Assembly: GCA_902476475.1 (NCBI GenBank)
Contig: CABSDO010000005.1
Location: forward strand, 1 to 41,705
Source of the DNA: an uncultured Collinsella sp.
GTDB lineage: Bacteria; Actinomycetota; Coriobacteriia; Coriobacteriales; Coriobacteriaceae
Length of the DNA: 41,705 bases
Direction of reading: 5' to 3'
How positions within the stretch are numbered: the first letter of the stretch is position 1; each line of letters begins with the position of its first letter. A program made the position numbers and the translations under genes. Under the pieces are notes generated by a model. The model was not told the origin of the DNA and did no database searches. It worked only from the letters and a program-made list of their open reading frames with translations. Shown here in pieces: positions 18,213-25,634 of the stretch.

Positions 18213-19300
18213 GTCTAAAGTGATTCCGGATTGATGCCTTGCTGGCACTGTTTACAGAAAGTCGTTTTCAATGGCGTGATGACAAATCAACCTAATACTC
18301 ATCGCTGCGCTGATCGTCTTCGACTAATGGGCATCCAGGCTTTAGTCAAGAGAACCGGGCTTATAGGACAAAATGTGTGTCAGCATAGGGGGCATCGGCG
18401 CAGGTCGATGCCCCTTTTTCAGCCGTTTAAATTCCGTGTCCGTTTTTAACCATTCGGACAGAATATGTGTCCGGTTGCCTATCGTTCCCGCGGGTCGATG
18501 ACCTTTTCCGGAACCGTTAAACCCTTTCGGAAGAGGTGCCCATGAAGGCCGTTTACGGGATCGCTCGTCCTTTTTGGAAGAGGTAGATGCAGAGATGTGA
18601 ATATGGGGGGGGGTACATGCGGGCTCCGGGCATGTTTGCCCCTTGTGTCTGCGATTGTTCCTGCGCGGGTGTTTGGAACTGTCCGCGAGCAAATATAGGG
18701 TAGATTGGTTTGCGTAAGATCGTCGAGGCATTTGCCTTATTAAAACGTTAGAAGACTGCTGTCAGCGGTCGCTGAAGTGTGGCGTTTGGGTGCGATGAGG
18801 TGTCTGAGCGAATTCTTAGCCCTTGCTCCACGGCCTATAGTACATCCCGGTTGCCGTTAAACGGTTCGATACTTGTCTTCGTTGCCATTGGATTGTCAAG
18901 CGATGCGGAGGCGAGGGATTCCCATATTGGGTAACGGACTAAGGCATGGGAGGCTTTTGGGCTGAAGTGAGTGCGCTGGTCGTTGCGGAACGCGATTGAC
19001 TAATCTTTGTGGGCCTTGCGTTGCAGCGGCTAAGGTGTGCTCGAGGTGATGGAGGGGTGCGGATGGTGGTTGAAATCGGGAAGACGGTCGGATTTCTATC
19101 CAAAGCCGGCAAATAGGGTTAAGTCTGCATGAACTATCAGCCGTATTCCAGGCGCTTGGATGCCAGATTGACTTGCTTCGAATCGGGCGTTGCTCCAACT
19201 ATTTCGGTAACAAACCTGCTCTGGCTAGTCTCCATCTGTTACGTTAACTCCCCTTTGCATGCCTCTTTGAGGTCTGCTAGAACGGCAACGTTTTTTCAAA
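18213..19300. other. Long gene-poor region with degenerate tandem repeats
   Basis: Nearly 1.1 kb contain no reading frame with family-like composition. Two related units lie in direct orientation: one from about 18365 (GGACAAAATGTGTGTC, later GGTCGATGCCCCTTTTT) and one from about 18456 (GGACAGAATATGTGTCC, later GGGTCGATGACCTTTT). A weaker third lies near 18557. In the first, GGGGCATCG/CGATGCCCC followed by TTTTT (18389-18419) looks like a working terminator. GGACA/TGTCC forms a small hairpin in each. A run of nine G lies near 18605. This may be decayed mobile or repeat DNA. Confidence 0.5.
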
Positions 19301-19336
19301 GAAAATGGGCATCAGCTGACGCTGATGCCCATTTTC
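19301..19336 (-). terminator. Bidirectional-type terminator of the TIM-barrel gene
   Basis: A 16-bp perfect stem (19301-19316 with 19321-19336, core ATGGGCATCAGC) has a four-base loop. On the minus strand it lies 19 bases after the stop at 19356 and is followed by TTTGAAAAAACG. Confidence 0.75.
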
Positions 19337-19355
19337 AAAGCTGCTTGTCATCAAA

Positions 19356-20225
19356 TTATCGTGAGCCAGCCGCCTCTATGCCCTCAATGCTGCGGTAGGC
19401 CTCTAAATAGGCAGACATCGAGCGCGCGTCTGCTGCCATTGGATTCGTGAGTGTTTCTGAATCCGTGCATTCAACGCTTAGAACTCCTGTGTAGCCGTTG
19501 CGCTCAAAGGTCATAATATCTTCCGCGATATTTCGATTGCCATCACCGAGTGCGAGATGAAGCGAACGTTCTCCTGTGTCAACATAATGCGAATGAATCA
19601 AATTAGCGCCAAATGCGTCGAAATATCCCTGTATGGTATCTCCGGCGCTGACCATTGCACCGATATCGAGGCATACCTTAAGGGCCGTTTCATCAACCAT
19701 CTCAAGTAACAACTCGAGGTCCTTAACAGTATTGGCAATTCGCGATTCCGGTGCTCGAAGTGCTTCAATGGCAAGATTTATGCCTTGCGACTCTGCATAG
19801 TGAGCAACTTTCTTGAGCATAGATGCACTTCGCTCTCGTGCTTGTTCTACCGGTTCATCGTAGTATGCCCAACCGCTAGTAACTAATACCTGGCTTGCTC
19901 CAAGCGTTTTTGCAACATCGATCGCACGGGTAAAGTACGCAAGGGTGCGATTTTGAATTGACTTATCCTTTGCGGCCATATTGTGCGGCTTGGGGTTGCA
20001 TTGTTCGGGGCAGATGCCGTGAACACGTACACCGAATTTATCCATTAATGCTAAAACGCGTTCTGTTGGATCGTTTTGCTGGTAATCCATAAAAAAATGC
20101 TGCGGGGATGTCCACAGCTCAACGCACGGATAACCCAGCTTGGATGCGTTTTTAAAAAAAACGTCCAAGTCATAAAACATGTAATGATGGTTCATGGTGG
20201 CAAGTTCGATACGTCGCCCGTTCAT
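19356..20225 (-). CDS. Sugar phosphate isomerase/epimerase, TIM barrel, FrlC-like
   Basis: This 289-residue protein belongs to the AP-endonuclease-2 TIM-barrel superfamily. By eye it resembles the fructoselysine 3-epimerase FrlC: ASKLGYPCVELWTSPQHFF near the N-terminus, VHGICPEQCNPKPHNMA in the middle, INLAIEALRAPESRIANTVKD supplying a metal-binding Glu, CLDIGAMVSAGD and IHSHYVDTGERSLHLALGDG with metal ligands, and VLSVECTDSE near the end. FrlC interconverts fructoselysine and psicoselysine. Here a PTS would deliver phosphorylated substrate, so this protein may act on phosphorylated forms. It is divergent from IIA-IIB across 196 bases carrying operator-like sites. AAAGGAGA precedes the ATG. 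Other sugar epimerase activities remain possible. Confidence 0.8.
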   Translation of the reverse strand: MNGRRIELATMNHHYMFYDLDVFFKNASKLGYPCVELWTSPQHFFMDYQQNDPTERVLALMDKFGVRVHGICPEQCNPKPHNMAAKDKSIQNRTLAYFTRAIDVAKTLGASQVLVTSGWAYYDEPVEQARERSASMLKKVAHYAESQGINLAIEALRAPESRIANTVKDLELLLEMVDETALKVCLDIGAMVSAGDTIQGYFDAFGANLIHSHYVDTGERSLHLALGDGNRNIAEDIMTFERNGYTGVLSVECTDSETLTNPMAADARSMSAYLEAYRSIEGIEAAGSR

Positions 20226-20262
20226 CAGTTCTCCTTTCAGATAAAATGGTATGAAACGTCAC

Positions 20263-20277
20263 AGACGTTATATATAA
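20263..20277. promoter_or_regulatory. Operator-like site AGACGTTATATATAA
   Basis: AGACGTTATATA matches the core of the sites at 20378-20393 and 24557-24572. It lies 38 bases upstream of the TIM-barrel start codon, where a repressor would block transcription. Confidence 0.45.
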
Positions 20278-20377
20278 TTATAGCCAAGGAGGTGTCCCAT
20301 GCTAGTTTGCTTGTCTGTTCGCCGTGAACGGTAGCAAATAGCCGGTAAACGGAAAGAAATATATTATCTGGACATAC

Positions 20378-20393
20378 ACGTATATAACGTCTA
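20378..20393. promoter_or_regulatory. Putative GntR operator upstream of PTS IIA
   Basis: ACGTATATAACGTCTA is the exact reverse complement of the site 38 bases upstream of the GntR gene at 24610. The core ACGT-TATA-ACGT is nearly palindromic, as expected for a GntR dimer. It lies 28 bases before the IIA start. Confidence 0.6.
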
Positions 20394-20421
20394 TGATGTA
20401 GACAACCGATAGGAGGTAATG

Positions 20422-20847
20422 ATGAATCAGATAATTCTTGCATCGCATAGTGGGCTTGCCGCTGGAGCCCGCGATACACTTGAAATGATTATCGGAGATG
20501 TATCACGTGTCCATGTCATTTCATTGAAAAGAGATGATAAGGACCAAATTGACGAGCGCACAATTGCCTTAATCGATTTCTTTGATGCGTCCGATAAGGT
20601 TTACATTTTGACGGATATGATGGGCAGCAGCGTAAATAACTCAATGGTATCTGTCTTGTCAAAGAGGGCTTCAGTAAGTGTGATCGCCGGGATGAACTTC
20701 CCTCTGATTCTCGAGATAGCATTGTCGAGCGATCCGCTTCCGCAATCGCGGCTTGATGAAATAATTGCTCAGAGCAGAGCGGGTATTCAGGATGTAGCTG
20801 CCCTTTTGACTCAGAAGGTACAGGAAGATGAGGAGGACGACCTATGA
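20422..20847 (+). CDS. PTS system mannose-family IIA component
   Basis: This is a 141-residue cytoplasmic IIA domain. His9 in ILASHSGLAAG is the expected phosphorylation site fed by HPr. KVYILTDMMGSSVNNSMVS is the typical second conserved block, and a GMNFPLILEI block follows. The C-terminus is acidic. Two ATG codons lie at 20419 and 20422. The second is preferred because AGGAGG ends five bases before it but only two before the first. The IIB gene overlaps the stop by four bases (ATGA), so the two are translationally coupled. Confidence 0.93.
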   Translation: MNQIILASHSGLAAGARDTLEMIIGDVSRVHVISLKRDDKDQIDERTIALIDFFDASDKVYILTDMMGSSVNNSMVSVLSKRASVSVIAGMNFPLILEIALSSDPLPQSRLDEIIAQSRAGIQDVAALLTQKVQEDEEDDL

Positions 20848-21311
20848 TTAAGCTTGTTCGTTTGGATTACCGCTTGGTTCATGGACAGGTTCTGGCAGCA
20901 TGGGTAAATCAAATCAGCGCACAACGAATTATTGTCGTTGACGACGCTGCGGCCAATGACGAGATGAGGTCTGCTGCATTAAAGTTGGCAAAACCTGCGG
21001 GGATCAGGCTCAATATCTTTACAACGGAAAAAACCATTGCAAAGATGCCTAAGATTCTTGAGCTAAAAGAAAACATCATGATGGTATTCGGTACAACTAG
21101 GGCCTTAGTTGATGTTTGCAGTGCGACTGGTGCAATTACTGAAGTGCAGTACGGCGCGACCTTTAACAAAGAAGGTTCGAAGCAGATTGACCAAAGCGTT
21201 TTCCTGGACGATTCGGAAATCAACGATACGCGCGAGCTGCTTGGGATGGGGGTTAAGCTCTACAGCCAGCAGACTCCGTCATTCCCGAAGGATCCAATTA
21301 CGTCTGTCTAA
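20844..21311 (+). CDS. PTS system mannose-family IIB component
   Basis: This is a 155-residue IIB domain. His13 in RLDYRLVHGQV is the phosphorylated residue. ISAQRIIVVDDAAANDEMR and the later VQYGATFNKEGSKQI are family-typical. It accepts phosphate from IIA and passes it to the incoming sugar at IIC-IID. It completes a full mannose-type PTS in this window, although IIC-IID lie 3 kb upstream. The next gene, 101 bases downstream, is a SIS protein likely to act on the imported product. Confidence 0.93.
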   Translation: MIKLVRLDYRLVHGQVLAAWVNQISAQRIIVVDDAAANDEMRSAALKLAKPAGIRLNIFTTEKTIAKMPKILELKENIMMVFGTTRALVDVCSATGAITEVQYGATFNKEGSKQIDQSVFLDDSEINDTRELLGMGVKLYSQQTPSFPKDPITSV

Positions 21312-21412
21312 CGTTAGCTGAGTAGCGTAACGTTCGCCGAGATTATTAGATAAGTAAGTGTTATTAAAATAGTGGCAATTACTATTTGTCGCAATTAGAG
21401 AAAGGGAAAAAC

Positions 21413-22396
21413 ATGTACGAGATCGACCTTAACCTCCCTAAGCAGATCGTCGCTGACGTCCTGTCCAACCACGAGATCCACAGTGTCGCCTTCGTCGGCT
21501 GCGGCGCTTCCATGTCCGACCTTTACCCCGCCAAGTACTTCCTGGCCAACAACACGGACAAGCTGAACGTTCAGATCTTCACCGCTAACGAGTTCAACTA
21601 CGACACGCCCTCCTGGGTCAACGAGCACACCTTCGTGATCACCTGCTCCCTCGGTGGCTCCACGCCCGAGACCGTCGAGGCCAACAAGACCGCCAAGAAG
21701 CACAATTGCCCGGTCGTCTCCCTCACCAACAAGGCTGGCTCCGCTCTGACCGTCGACGCCGACCACGTCATCGTTCATGGCTTCCACGCCAACTACGCTG
21801 CCAAGTGCGAGAAGCCCGGCTATGCCATCGCTCTTGCTCTCGAGATCCTTCAGCAGACCGAGGGCTATGATCACTACGAGGATATGATCACCGGCCTCAC
21901 CAACATCTTCGACCTGTGCGAGAACGCTGCTCAGCACTGCAAGAAGCTCGCCAAGAAGTTCGCCGAGGACTTCAAGGACGACAAGATGATCTACTTCATG
22001 GCTTCCGGTGCCTCCGAGAAGATGGCTTATTCTCACGCCGCCTTCCTGTTCACCGAGATGCAGTGGATCGACGCCGCCGCCTACAACACCGGCGAGTACT
22101 TCCACGGCCCGTTCGAGGTTTCCACCGAGGGTAAGCCCTATGTCTTCTTCATGTCTGATGGCGCAACCCGTCCGATGGACGCCCGCGCCCTCACCTTCCT
22201 TGAGCGCATGGGCGCCAAGGTCGCTCTGATCGACTCCAAGGACTACGGCCTGGCTGACGCCGTGCCCGCGAGCGTCATCACCTACTTCAACCCGCTGCTG
22301 CACCTCGCCGTTATGCGCGAGTACGGCAACCAGATCGCCGAGGCCCGTCAGCACCCGCTGACCATGCGTCGCTACATGTGGAAGCTTTCCTACTAA
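21413..22396 (+). CDS. SIS-domain sugar isomerase/deglycase, FrlB/GfrF-like (copy 1)
   Basis: This 327-residue protein has two sugar isomerase (SIS) domains. The first is SVAFVGCGASMSDLYPAKYF with VITCSLGGSTPETVEA; the second is MIYFMASGASEKMAY. It belongs with Amadori-product deglycases rather than GlmS: Glu215 and His231 in EMQWID...TGEYFHGPFE have the x15 spacing of the catalytic Glu214/His230 of FraB, and the C-terminus RRYMWKLSY matches the FrlB type. The proposed reaction is cleavage of a 6-phosphorylated fructoselysine- or glucoselysine-like compound to glucose 6-phosphate and the amine. Codons end almost always in C or G, unlike the PTS genes upstream, which suggests high expression. 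AGAAAGGG precedes the ATG at 21413. Confidence 0.82.
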   Translation: MYEIDLNLPKQIVADVLSNHEIHSVAFVGCGASMSDLYPAKYFLANNTDKLNVQIFTANEFNYDTPSWVNEHTFVITCSLGGSTPETVEANKTAKKHNCPVVSLTNKAGSALTVDADHVIVHGFHANYAAKCEKPGYAIALALEILQQTEGYDHYEDMITGLTNIFDLCENAAQHCKKLAKKFAEDFKDDKMIYFMASGASEKMAYSHAAFLFTEMQWIDAAAYNTGEYFHGPFEVSTEGKPYVFFMSDGATRPMDARALTFLERMGAKVALIDSKDYGLADAVPASVITYFNPLLHLAVMREYGNQIAEARQHPLTMRRYMWKLSY

Positions 22397-22427
22397 TCAC
22401 AAGTAAGTAGACCTTACGGGTTGATTG

Positions 22428-22464
22428 AAAGGGGATGGGGTTTGCGCTCCGTCCCCTTTTTGCT
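22428..22464 (+). terminator. Rho-independent terminator after SIS copy 1
   Basis: AAAGGGGA pairs with TCCCCTTT, with five more inner pairs (one G-T at each end) around a six-base loop. TTTTTGC follows. Confidence 0.85.
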
Positions 22465-22496
22465 TTGGGGAGGGCGTGCCTGTCGCGCCGTAAAAC

Positions 22497-22533
22497 CACA
22501 GATAAAACCTACCAAAATATTTTTGGCAGGCGG
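22497..22533 (-). repeat. Dispersed GGGACAGGT hairpin, truncated copy E
   Basis: CAGATAAAACCTACCAAAA and TTTTTGGCAGG match the two arms of the family in reverse orientation, but the loop is reduced to three bases, so the GGGACAGGT core is missing. CCTACCAAAA pairs with TTTTGGCAGG. The ribosome binding site of the HAD gene starts at its edge. Confidence 0.65.
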
Positions 22534-22545
22534 GAGGAGATGCGT

Positions 22546-23175
22546 ATGATCAAGGCAGTGCTGTTTGACATGGACGGTGTGCTAGTCGATACCGAGTGGT
22601 TCTACAACCGTCGCCGCGTGGCGTATATGGAGGAGCATGGCATTACGTACGATAGAATTCCAGATCTTTCGGGGTCTAATGAACCGGCAATCTGGGAAGC
22701 TCTAGTTCCTGGCAATCTCACGTTACGCGAGGAATTGCTCACGGAATATAAAAAAAGATATTGCCCCGCTCATCCCGTTCCGTATGCCGAGCTACTCAAC
22801 GAGCAGACGGAGCCGGTGATGCGTGAGCTGCACAAGCGCGGCGTGAAGTGTGCCATCGCGAGCTCGTCCTATCGCGAGCTCATTGACGAGCTGGTGGAGA
22901 TTGCCGGTATCGCCGACGTGCTGGACTACACCATCAGCGGGCACGAGTGCAGTGCGTTTAAGCCCGACCCCGAGATCTACCTGCGTGCCATGGAGGCGCT
23001 GGGGGGGGAGCCTGCCGAGTGCCTGGTTATCGAGGATTCGCCTTTGGGCATCGAGGCCGGCAAGCGCTCCGGCGCCCGCGTCCTGGCGCTGCGTCCGCAC
23101 GAGGGCGTCAACCTGGACCAGTCCGCCGCCGACGTTGTCATCGACAACCTCGACGACATTTTGGCTGCCATTTAG
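22546..23175 (+). CDS. HAD-superfamily phosphatase (beta-phosphoglucomutase-like)
   Basis: This is a 209-residue HAD subfamily IA protein. FDMDGVLVDTE holds the nucleophile Asp8 and acid/base Asp10; CAIASSSYRELID holds the motif 2 Ser; KPDPEIYLRAME holds the motif 3 Lys; VIEDSPLGIEAG holds the motif 4 acid pair. Likely substrates are small sugar phosphates. The ATG at 22546 fits GGGAGGAG six bases upstream better than the ATG at 22540. A run of eight G (23001-23008) in the frame reads Leu-Gly-Gly-Glu and is a slippage risk. The last codons and the TAG lie in a dispersed hairpin element, and a reverse-oriented copy lies just upstream. Confidence 0.87.
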   Translation: MIKAVLFDMDGVLVDTEWFYNRRRVAYMEEHGITYDRIPDLSGSNEPAIWEALVPGNLTLREELLTEYKKRYCPAHPVPYAELLNEQTEPVMRELHKRGVKCAIASSSYRELIDELVEIAGIADVLDYTISGHECSAFKPDPEIYLRAMEALGGEPAECLVIEDSPLGIEAGKRSGARVLALRPHEGVNLDQSAADVVIDNLDDILAAI

Positions 23176-23214
23176 GGACAGGTTTATTTTGGCAGGTTTT
23201 ATCTGGGCAAACGC
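23164..23214 (+). repeat. Dispersed GGGACAGGT hairpin, copy B
   Basis: CTGCCA (23165-23170, still coding) pairs with TGGCAG (23190-23195) around a loop holding TTTAGGGACAGGTTTA. The match with copies A and C continues to GGTTTTATCTGGGCAAAC. The TAG within the loop is the stop codon of the HAD gene. Confidence 0.75.
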
Positions 23215-23220
23215 CGAATT

Positions 23221-23256
23221 CGCCGTGAAGGGATCGCTCTCTTCACGGCGTTTTTC
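23221..23256 (+). terminator. Rho-independent terminator after the HAD gene
   Basis: CGCCGTGAAG pairs perfectly with CTTCACGGCG around a ten-base loop, followed by TTTTTC. Confidence 0.9.
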
Positions 23257-23382
23257 TTTTGAGCGGCCTCACGGTCCTTCTGATGGTTGTCGAGAGAGGG
23301 TGAATTGAAGCGCCCCCCGCACGCTCCATGTTACAATCGCCGGCATGCCCCACAACTACATCTGCCTTCGAAGGGAGCCTAC

Positions 23383-24390
23383 GTGGCGAACGCCATCGAC
23401 CAGCTCACGGACCGCGTGCTCGTGCTCGGCCGCCTCACCATCGTCCGCCGTGCCATCACCGCCGTGGCGGTCACCATTTCCGCCGTTCTCCAGACATTCC
23501 TGATCCAGGCGTTCATTCGGCCCGCCGACCTGCTTCCGAGCGGTCTTACCGGCGCCGCGGTCCTGCTCGATCGCGTTACCTCGCTCGGCGGCGTTCACAT
23601 CGACATCTCGCTCGGTATGCTCGCGCTCAACATCCCCGTGGCGCTCCTATGCTGGAGCGGCATTAGCAAGCGCTTCGTCATCTTCTCTATGATGCAAGTT
23701 GTGCTCTCATCGCTGTTCCTCAACATCTTTCATTTCGCCCCGTTTTTGGGCGACAAGATCATGCTCATCATTTTTGGTGGCGTGGTCTCGGGTCTGGGCG
23801 CTGCCATCGCGCTCAAGTCCGGCGCATCTACCGGCGGCACCGACTTTATCGCGCTGTGGGTCTCCAACCACACGGGCAAGACCATCTGGGGCGTTATCTT
23901 TGGTTTCAACTGCTTTATCCTGGCGATCTTTGGCTTTATGTTTGGCTGGGACAATGCGGCGTACTCCATCGTGTTCCAGTTTATTTCGACCAAGACCATC
24001 GACAGTTTCTATCGTCGCTACGACCGCGTGACGCTGCAGATCACAACGCGCAAGGCCGACGAGGTCATGACCGCCTATGTTGACCATTTTCAGCACGGCA
24101 TTAGCTGCGCCGAGGTCATCGGCGGATACAGCCGCGAAAAGATGTACCTGCTGCACGCCGTTGTCTCGACCTACGAGAGTCAGGACATTATCAAGCTGGT
24201 GTGCGACATTGATCCCGGCGCCGTGATCAATGTGTTCCACACGCTCAACTTTGTGGGCGGCTGGTGGGGCGGCCATGTCGACGAGCCCATGCCCACAGCC
24301 GTTCCCGATCCCGACAAGCCCGCGCGCATAGCGAGTCGTCAGGCGCGCCTTAGCGAGCAGGACATCTTGCAGCAGGACGACGGCAAGTAG
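23383..24390 (+). CDS. YitT-family membrane protein (DUF161/DUF2179)
   Basis: This is a 335-residue protein with five to six membrane segments (about residues 17-210) containing the YitT pattern LLPSGLTGAAVLL, SGLGAAIALKSGASTGGTDFIALWVS and KTIWGVIFGFNCFILAIFG. A C-terminal cytoplasmic DUF2179 domain (about 215-305) follows, with TLQITTRKADEVMTAYVDHF and CDIDPGAVINVFHTLNFVGGWW. The function of the family is not established; some members have been linked to transport. The start is taken as GTG at 23383 because AAGGGAG lies six bases upstream and the frame above it has no family features. Terminators stand on both sides, so it is probably a single-gene unit. Confidence 0.85.
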   Translation: MANAIDQLTDRVLVLGRLTIVRRAITAVAVTISAVLQTFLIQAFIRPADLLPSGLTGAAVLLDRVTSLGGVHIDISLGMLALNIPVALLCWSGISKRFVIFSMMQVVLSSLFLNIFHFAPFLGDKIMLIIFGGVVSGLGAAIALKSGASTGGTDFIALWVSNHTGKTIWGVIFGFNCFILAIFGFMFGWDNAAYSIVFQFISTKTIDSFYRRYDRVTLQITTRKADEVMTAYVDHFQHGISCAEVIGGYSREKMYLLHAVVSTYESQDIIKLVCDIDPGAVINVFHTLNFVGGWWGGHVDEPMPTAVPDPDKPARIASRQARLSEQDILQQDDGK

Positions 24391-24430
24391 GGTTTTGGCT
24401 TTTTGCCGGTCAAGCGCAGCCCATTCGAAT

Positions 24431-24470
24431 GAGCCCCCCGAAAGCCCCGTTGCTTTCGAGGGGCTCTCGT
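24431..24470 (+). terminator. Rho-independent terminator after yitT-like gene
   Basis: GAGCCCC pairs with GGGGCTC, and CGAAAGC pairs with GCTTTCG inside, separated by one mismatch. TCGTTTG follows. The T tract is short. Confidence 0.65.
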
Positions 24471-24474
24471 TTGA

Positions 24475-24523
24475 CCAGATAAAACCTACCAAAATAGACC
24501 TGTCGCTTTTTGGTAGGCAGGGT
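24475..24523 (-). repeat. Dispersed GGGACAGGT hairpin, copy D
   Basis: In reverse orientation it reads CCTACCAAAA, then a loop with GCGACAGGTCTA, then TTTTGGTAGG and TTTTATCTGG. Here the arm is TTTTGGTAGG instead of TTTTGGCAGG, which turns the single mismatch of the other copies into a pair. Copy D and copy B flank the yitT-like gene in opposite orientation. Confidence 0.7.
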
Positions 24524-24556
24524 GTATCGTTTTATCGTTATGATGTAACATAGAGC

Positions 24557-24572
24557 TAGACGTTATATACGT
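24557..24572. promoter_or_regulatory. Putative GntR autoregulatory operator
   Basis: TAGACGTTATATACGT lies 37 bases upstream of the GntR start and equals the reverse complement of 20378-20393 over 16 bases. The core ACGTTATATACGT is nearly palindromic. Confidence 0.6.
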
Positions 24573-24609
24573 ATTAGTAATTTCGATATTTTGATAGGAG
24601 TGATCAGAT

Positions 24610-25329
24610 ATGCCCGCGACCAAAAATGCACCGCTTTACCAGCAGATTTACGACGAAATCAAGGATGCGATCGAGAAAGGTGTTTATGCACCCAAGGAGC
24701 GTATTCCGTCCGAGCTCGAGCTAGCCGAGCAGTACGAGGTGAGCCGCATTACGGTGCGCCGCGCCGTCGAGGAGCTGTGCTCCGATGGCTACCTGGTTAA
24801 GCAGCAGGGCCGTGGCACCTTTGTTTCCACGCCGCACATCAACCGTCAGTTCCACGCCTCGACGCTGCAGACGTTTACCGCGCTGTGTGCCGACAATGGC
24901 ATGAAGGCGGGCGCGCATGTGGTCGATCGCCAGATTGTGCCGGCACGTCAAAACGAGATGGAGTTCTTTGGCCTGCAGAAGGGCGCGCTGCTGCTGCATA
25001 TCAAGCGCGTGCGCACGGCCGACGGCGAACCCATCTTTGAGGAGAACATCTTTGTGCCGTTTGACGCCTACCGTGAGCTGTTGACGGCCGATCTTGAGGA
25101 CAAGTCGATTTTTGCCGAGGTCGAGCGTGTTGGCGGAACGCCGATTGTCTCGGTTGGCTACCGTACGGTCGAGGCCGTTCGAGCTAACGCCGAGCAGGCG
25201 GCCGAGCTGGGCATTGCTCCGCACGATCCGCTGCTCAACCTGCGTGCCGGCTTTACCGGTCCCGATGACGAGCCGGTTTTGATGGGTAAGCAGTACTACG
25301 TGGGATCGCGCTACGTTATGGTCATGTAA
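24610..25329 (+). CDS. GntR-family regulator (HutC/UTRA subfamily), copy 2
   Basis: This 239-residue regulator has a GntR winged helix at about residues 8-75 (YQQIYDEIKDAIEKGVY, IPSELELAEQYEVSRITVRR, YLVKQQGRGTFV) and a UTRA effector domain after residue 95. By its shared operator sequence it is the best candidate repressor of the IIA-IIB-SIS genes and of the FrlC-like gene. FrlR, the regulator of fructoselysine genes in other bacteria, is also a GntR protein, which fits. The ATG at 24610 follows TAGGAG. It is similar in sequence to the GntR protein at 27.6 kb, suggesting duplication. Confidence 0.9.
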   Translation: MPATKNAPLYQQIYDEIKDAIEKGVYAPKERIPSELELAEQYEVSRITVRRAVEELCSDGYLVKQQGRGTFVSTPHINRQFHASTLQTFTALCADNGMKAGAHVVDRQIVPARQNEMEFFGLQKGALLLHIKRVRTADGEPIFEENIFVPFDAYRELLTADLEDKSIFAEVERVGGTPIVSVGYRTVEAVRANAEQAAELGIAPHDPLLNLRAGFTGPDDEPVLMGKQYYVGSRYVMVM

Positions 25330-25357
25330 GTTACGCGGTTTTACCAAACCGCGTAAC
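25330..25357 (+). terminator. Hairpin directly after GntR copy 2
   Basis: GTTACGCGGTTT pairs perfectly with AAACCGCGTAAC around TACC. The hairpin begins directly after the TAA. No T tract follows, so termination would be weak or factor-dependent. Confidence 0.5.
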
Positions 25358-25370
25358 GGCTCGACGCTGC

Positions 25371-25468
25371 AAACGCCCCTAAGCGGCAATCTGACGTTCA
25401 ACCGTCGGTCGCGTACCGAAGTACGCTTCCCTCCTCTTTCACGTCACCTTGCTCGCTTAGGGGCGTTT
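25371..25468. ncRNA. Nested three-stem hairpin, possible structured RNA or repeat element
   Basis: Three stems nest inside one another: AAACGCCCCTAAGCG/CGCTTAGGGGCGTTT (15 bp perfect, 25371-25385 with 25454-25468), TGACGT/ACGTCA (25392-25397 with 25441-25446), and GCGTAC/GTACGC closed by a CGAA loop (25411-25426). No protein is encoded. It could be a structured RNA on either strand, a terminator region, or an intergenic repeat related to the one at 2737-2822, with which it shares TTCCCTC and TCACG. No known RNA family is recognised. Confidence 0.4.
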
Positions 25469-25634
25469 TCGCTGACTTATGCTCAACCAGCGACGTTTCC
25501 ACGCTCATCCGGAAAGTGTCCAAAAATCCACGCTCGTTCCCTTTGGACTGCATCGCCCGTGGCCGACAGCGGCGCGGCACCGGTCCGCGTGGCGGCGTAT
25601 AATCGGCGGCAGATGACTTGGACGTTAGGAAACC

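Noticed and set aside
18342..18731. Minus-strand open frame of 129 codons in the gene-poor region
   Set aside because: It contains two copies of a KGHRPA...THILS pattern that are just the translated tandem repeat. No ribosome binding site or family similarity.
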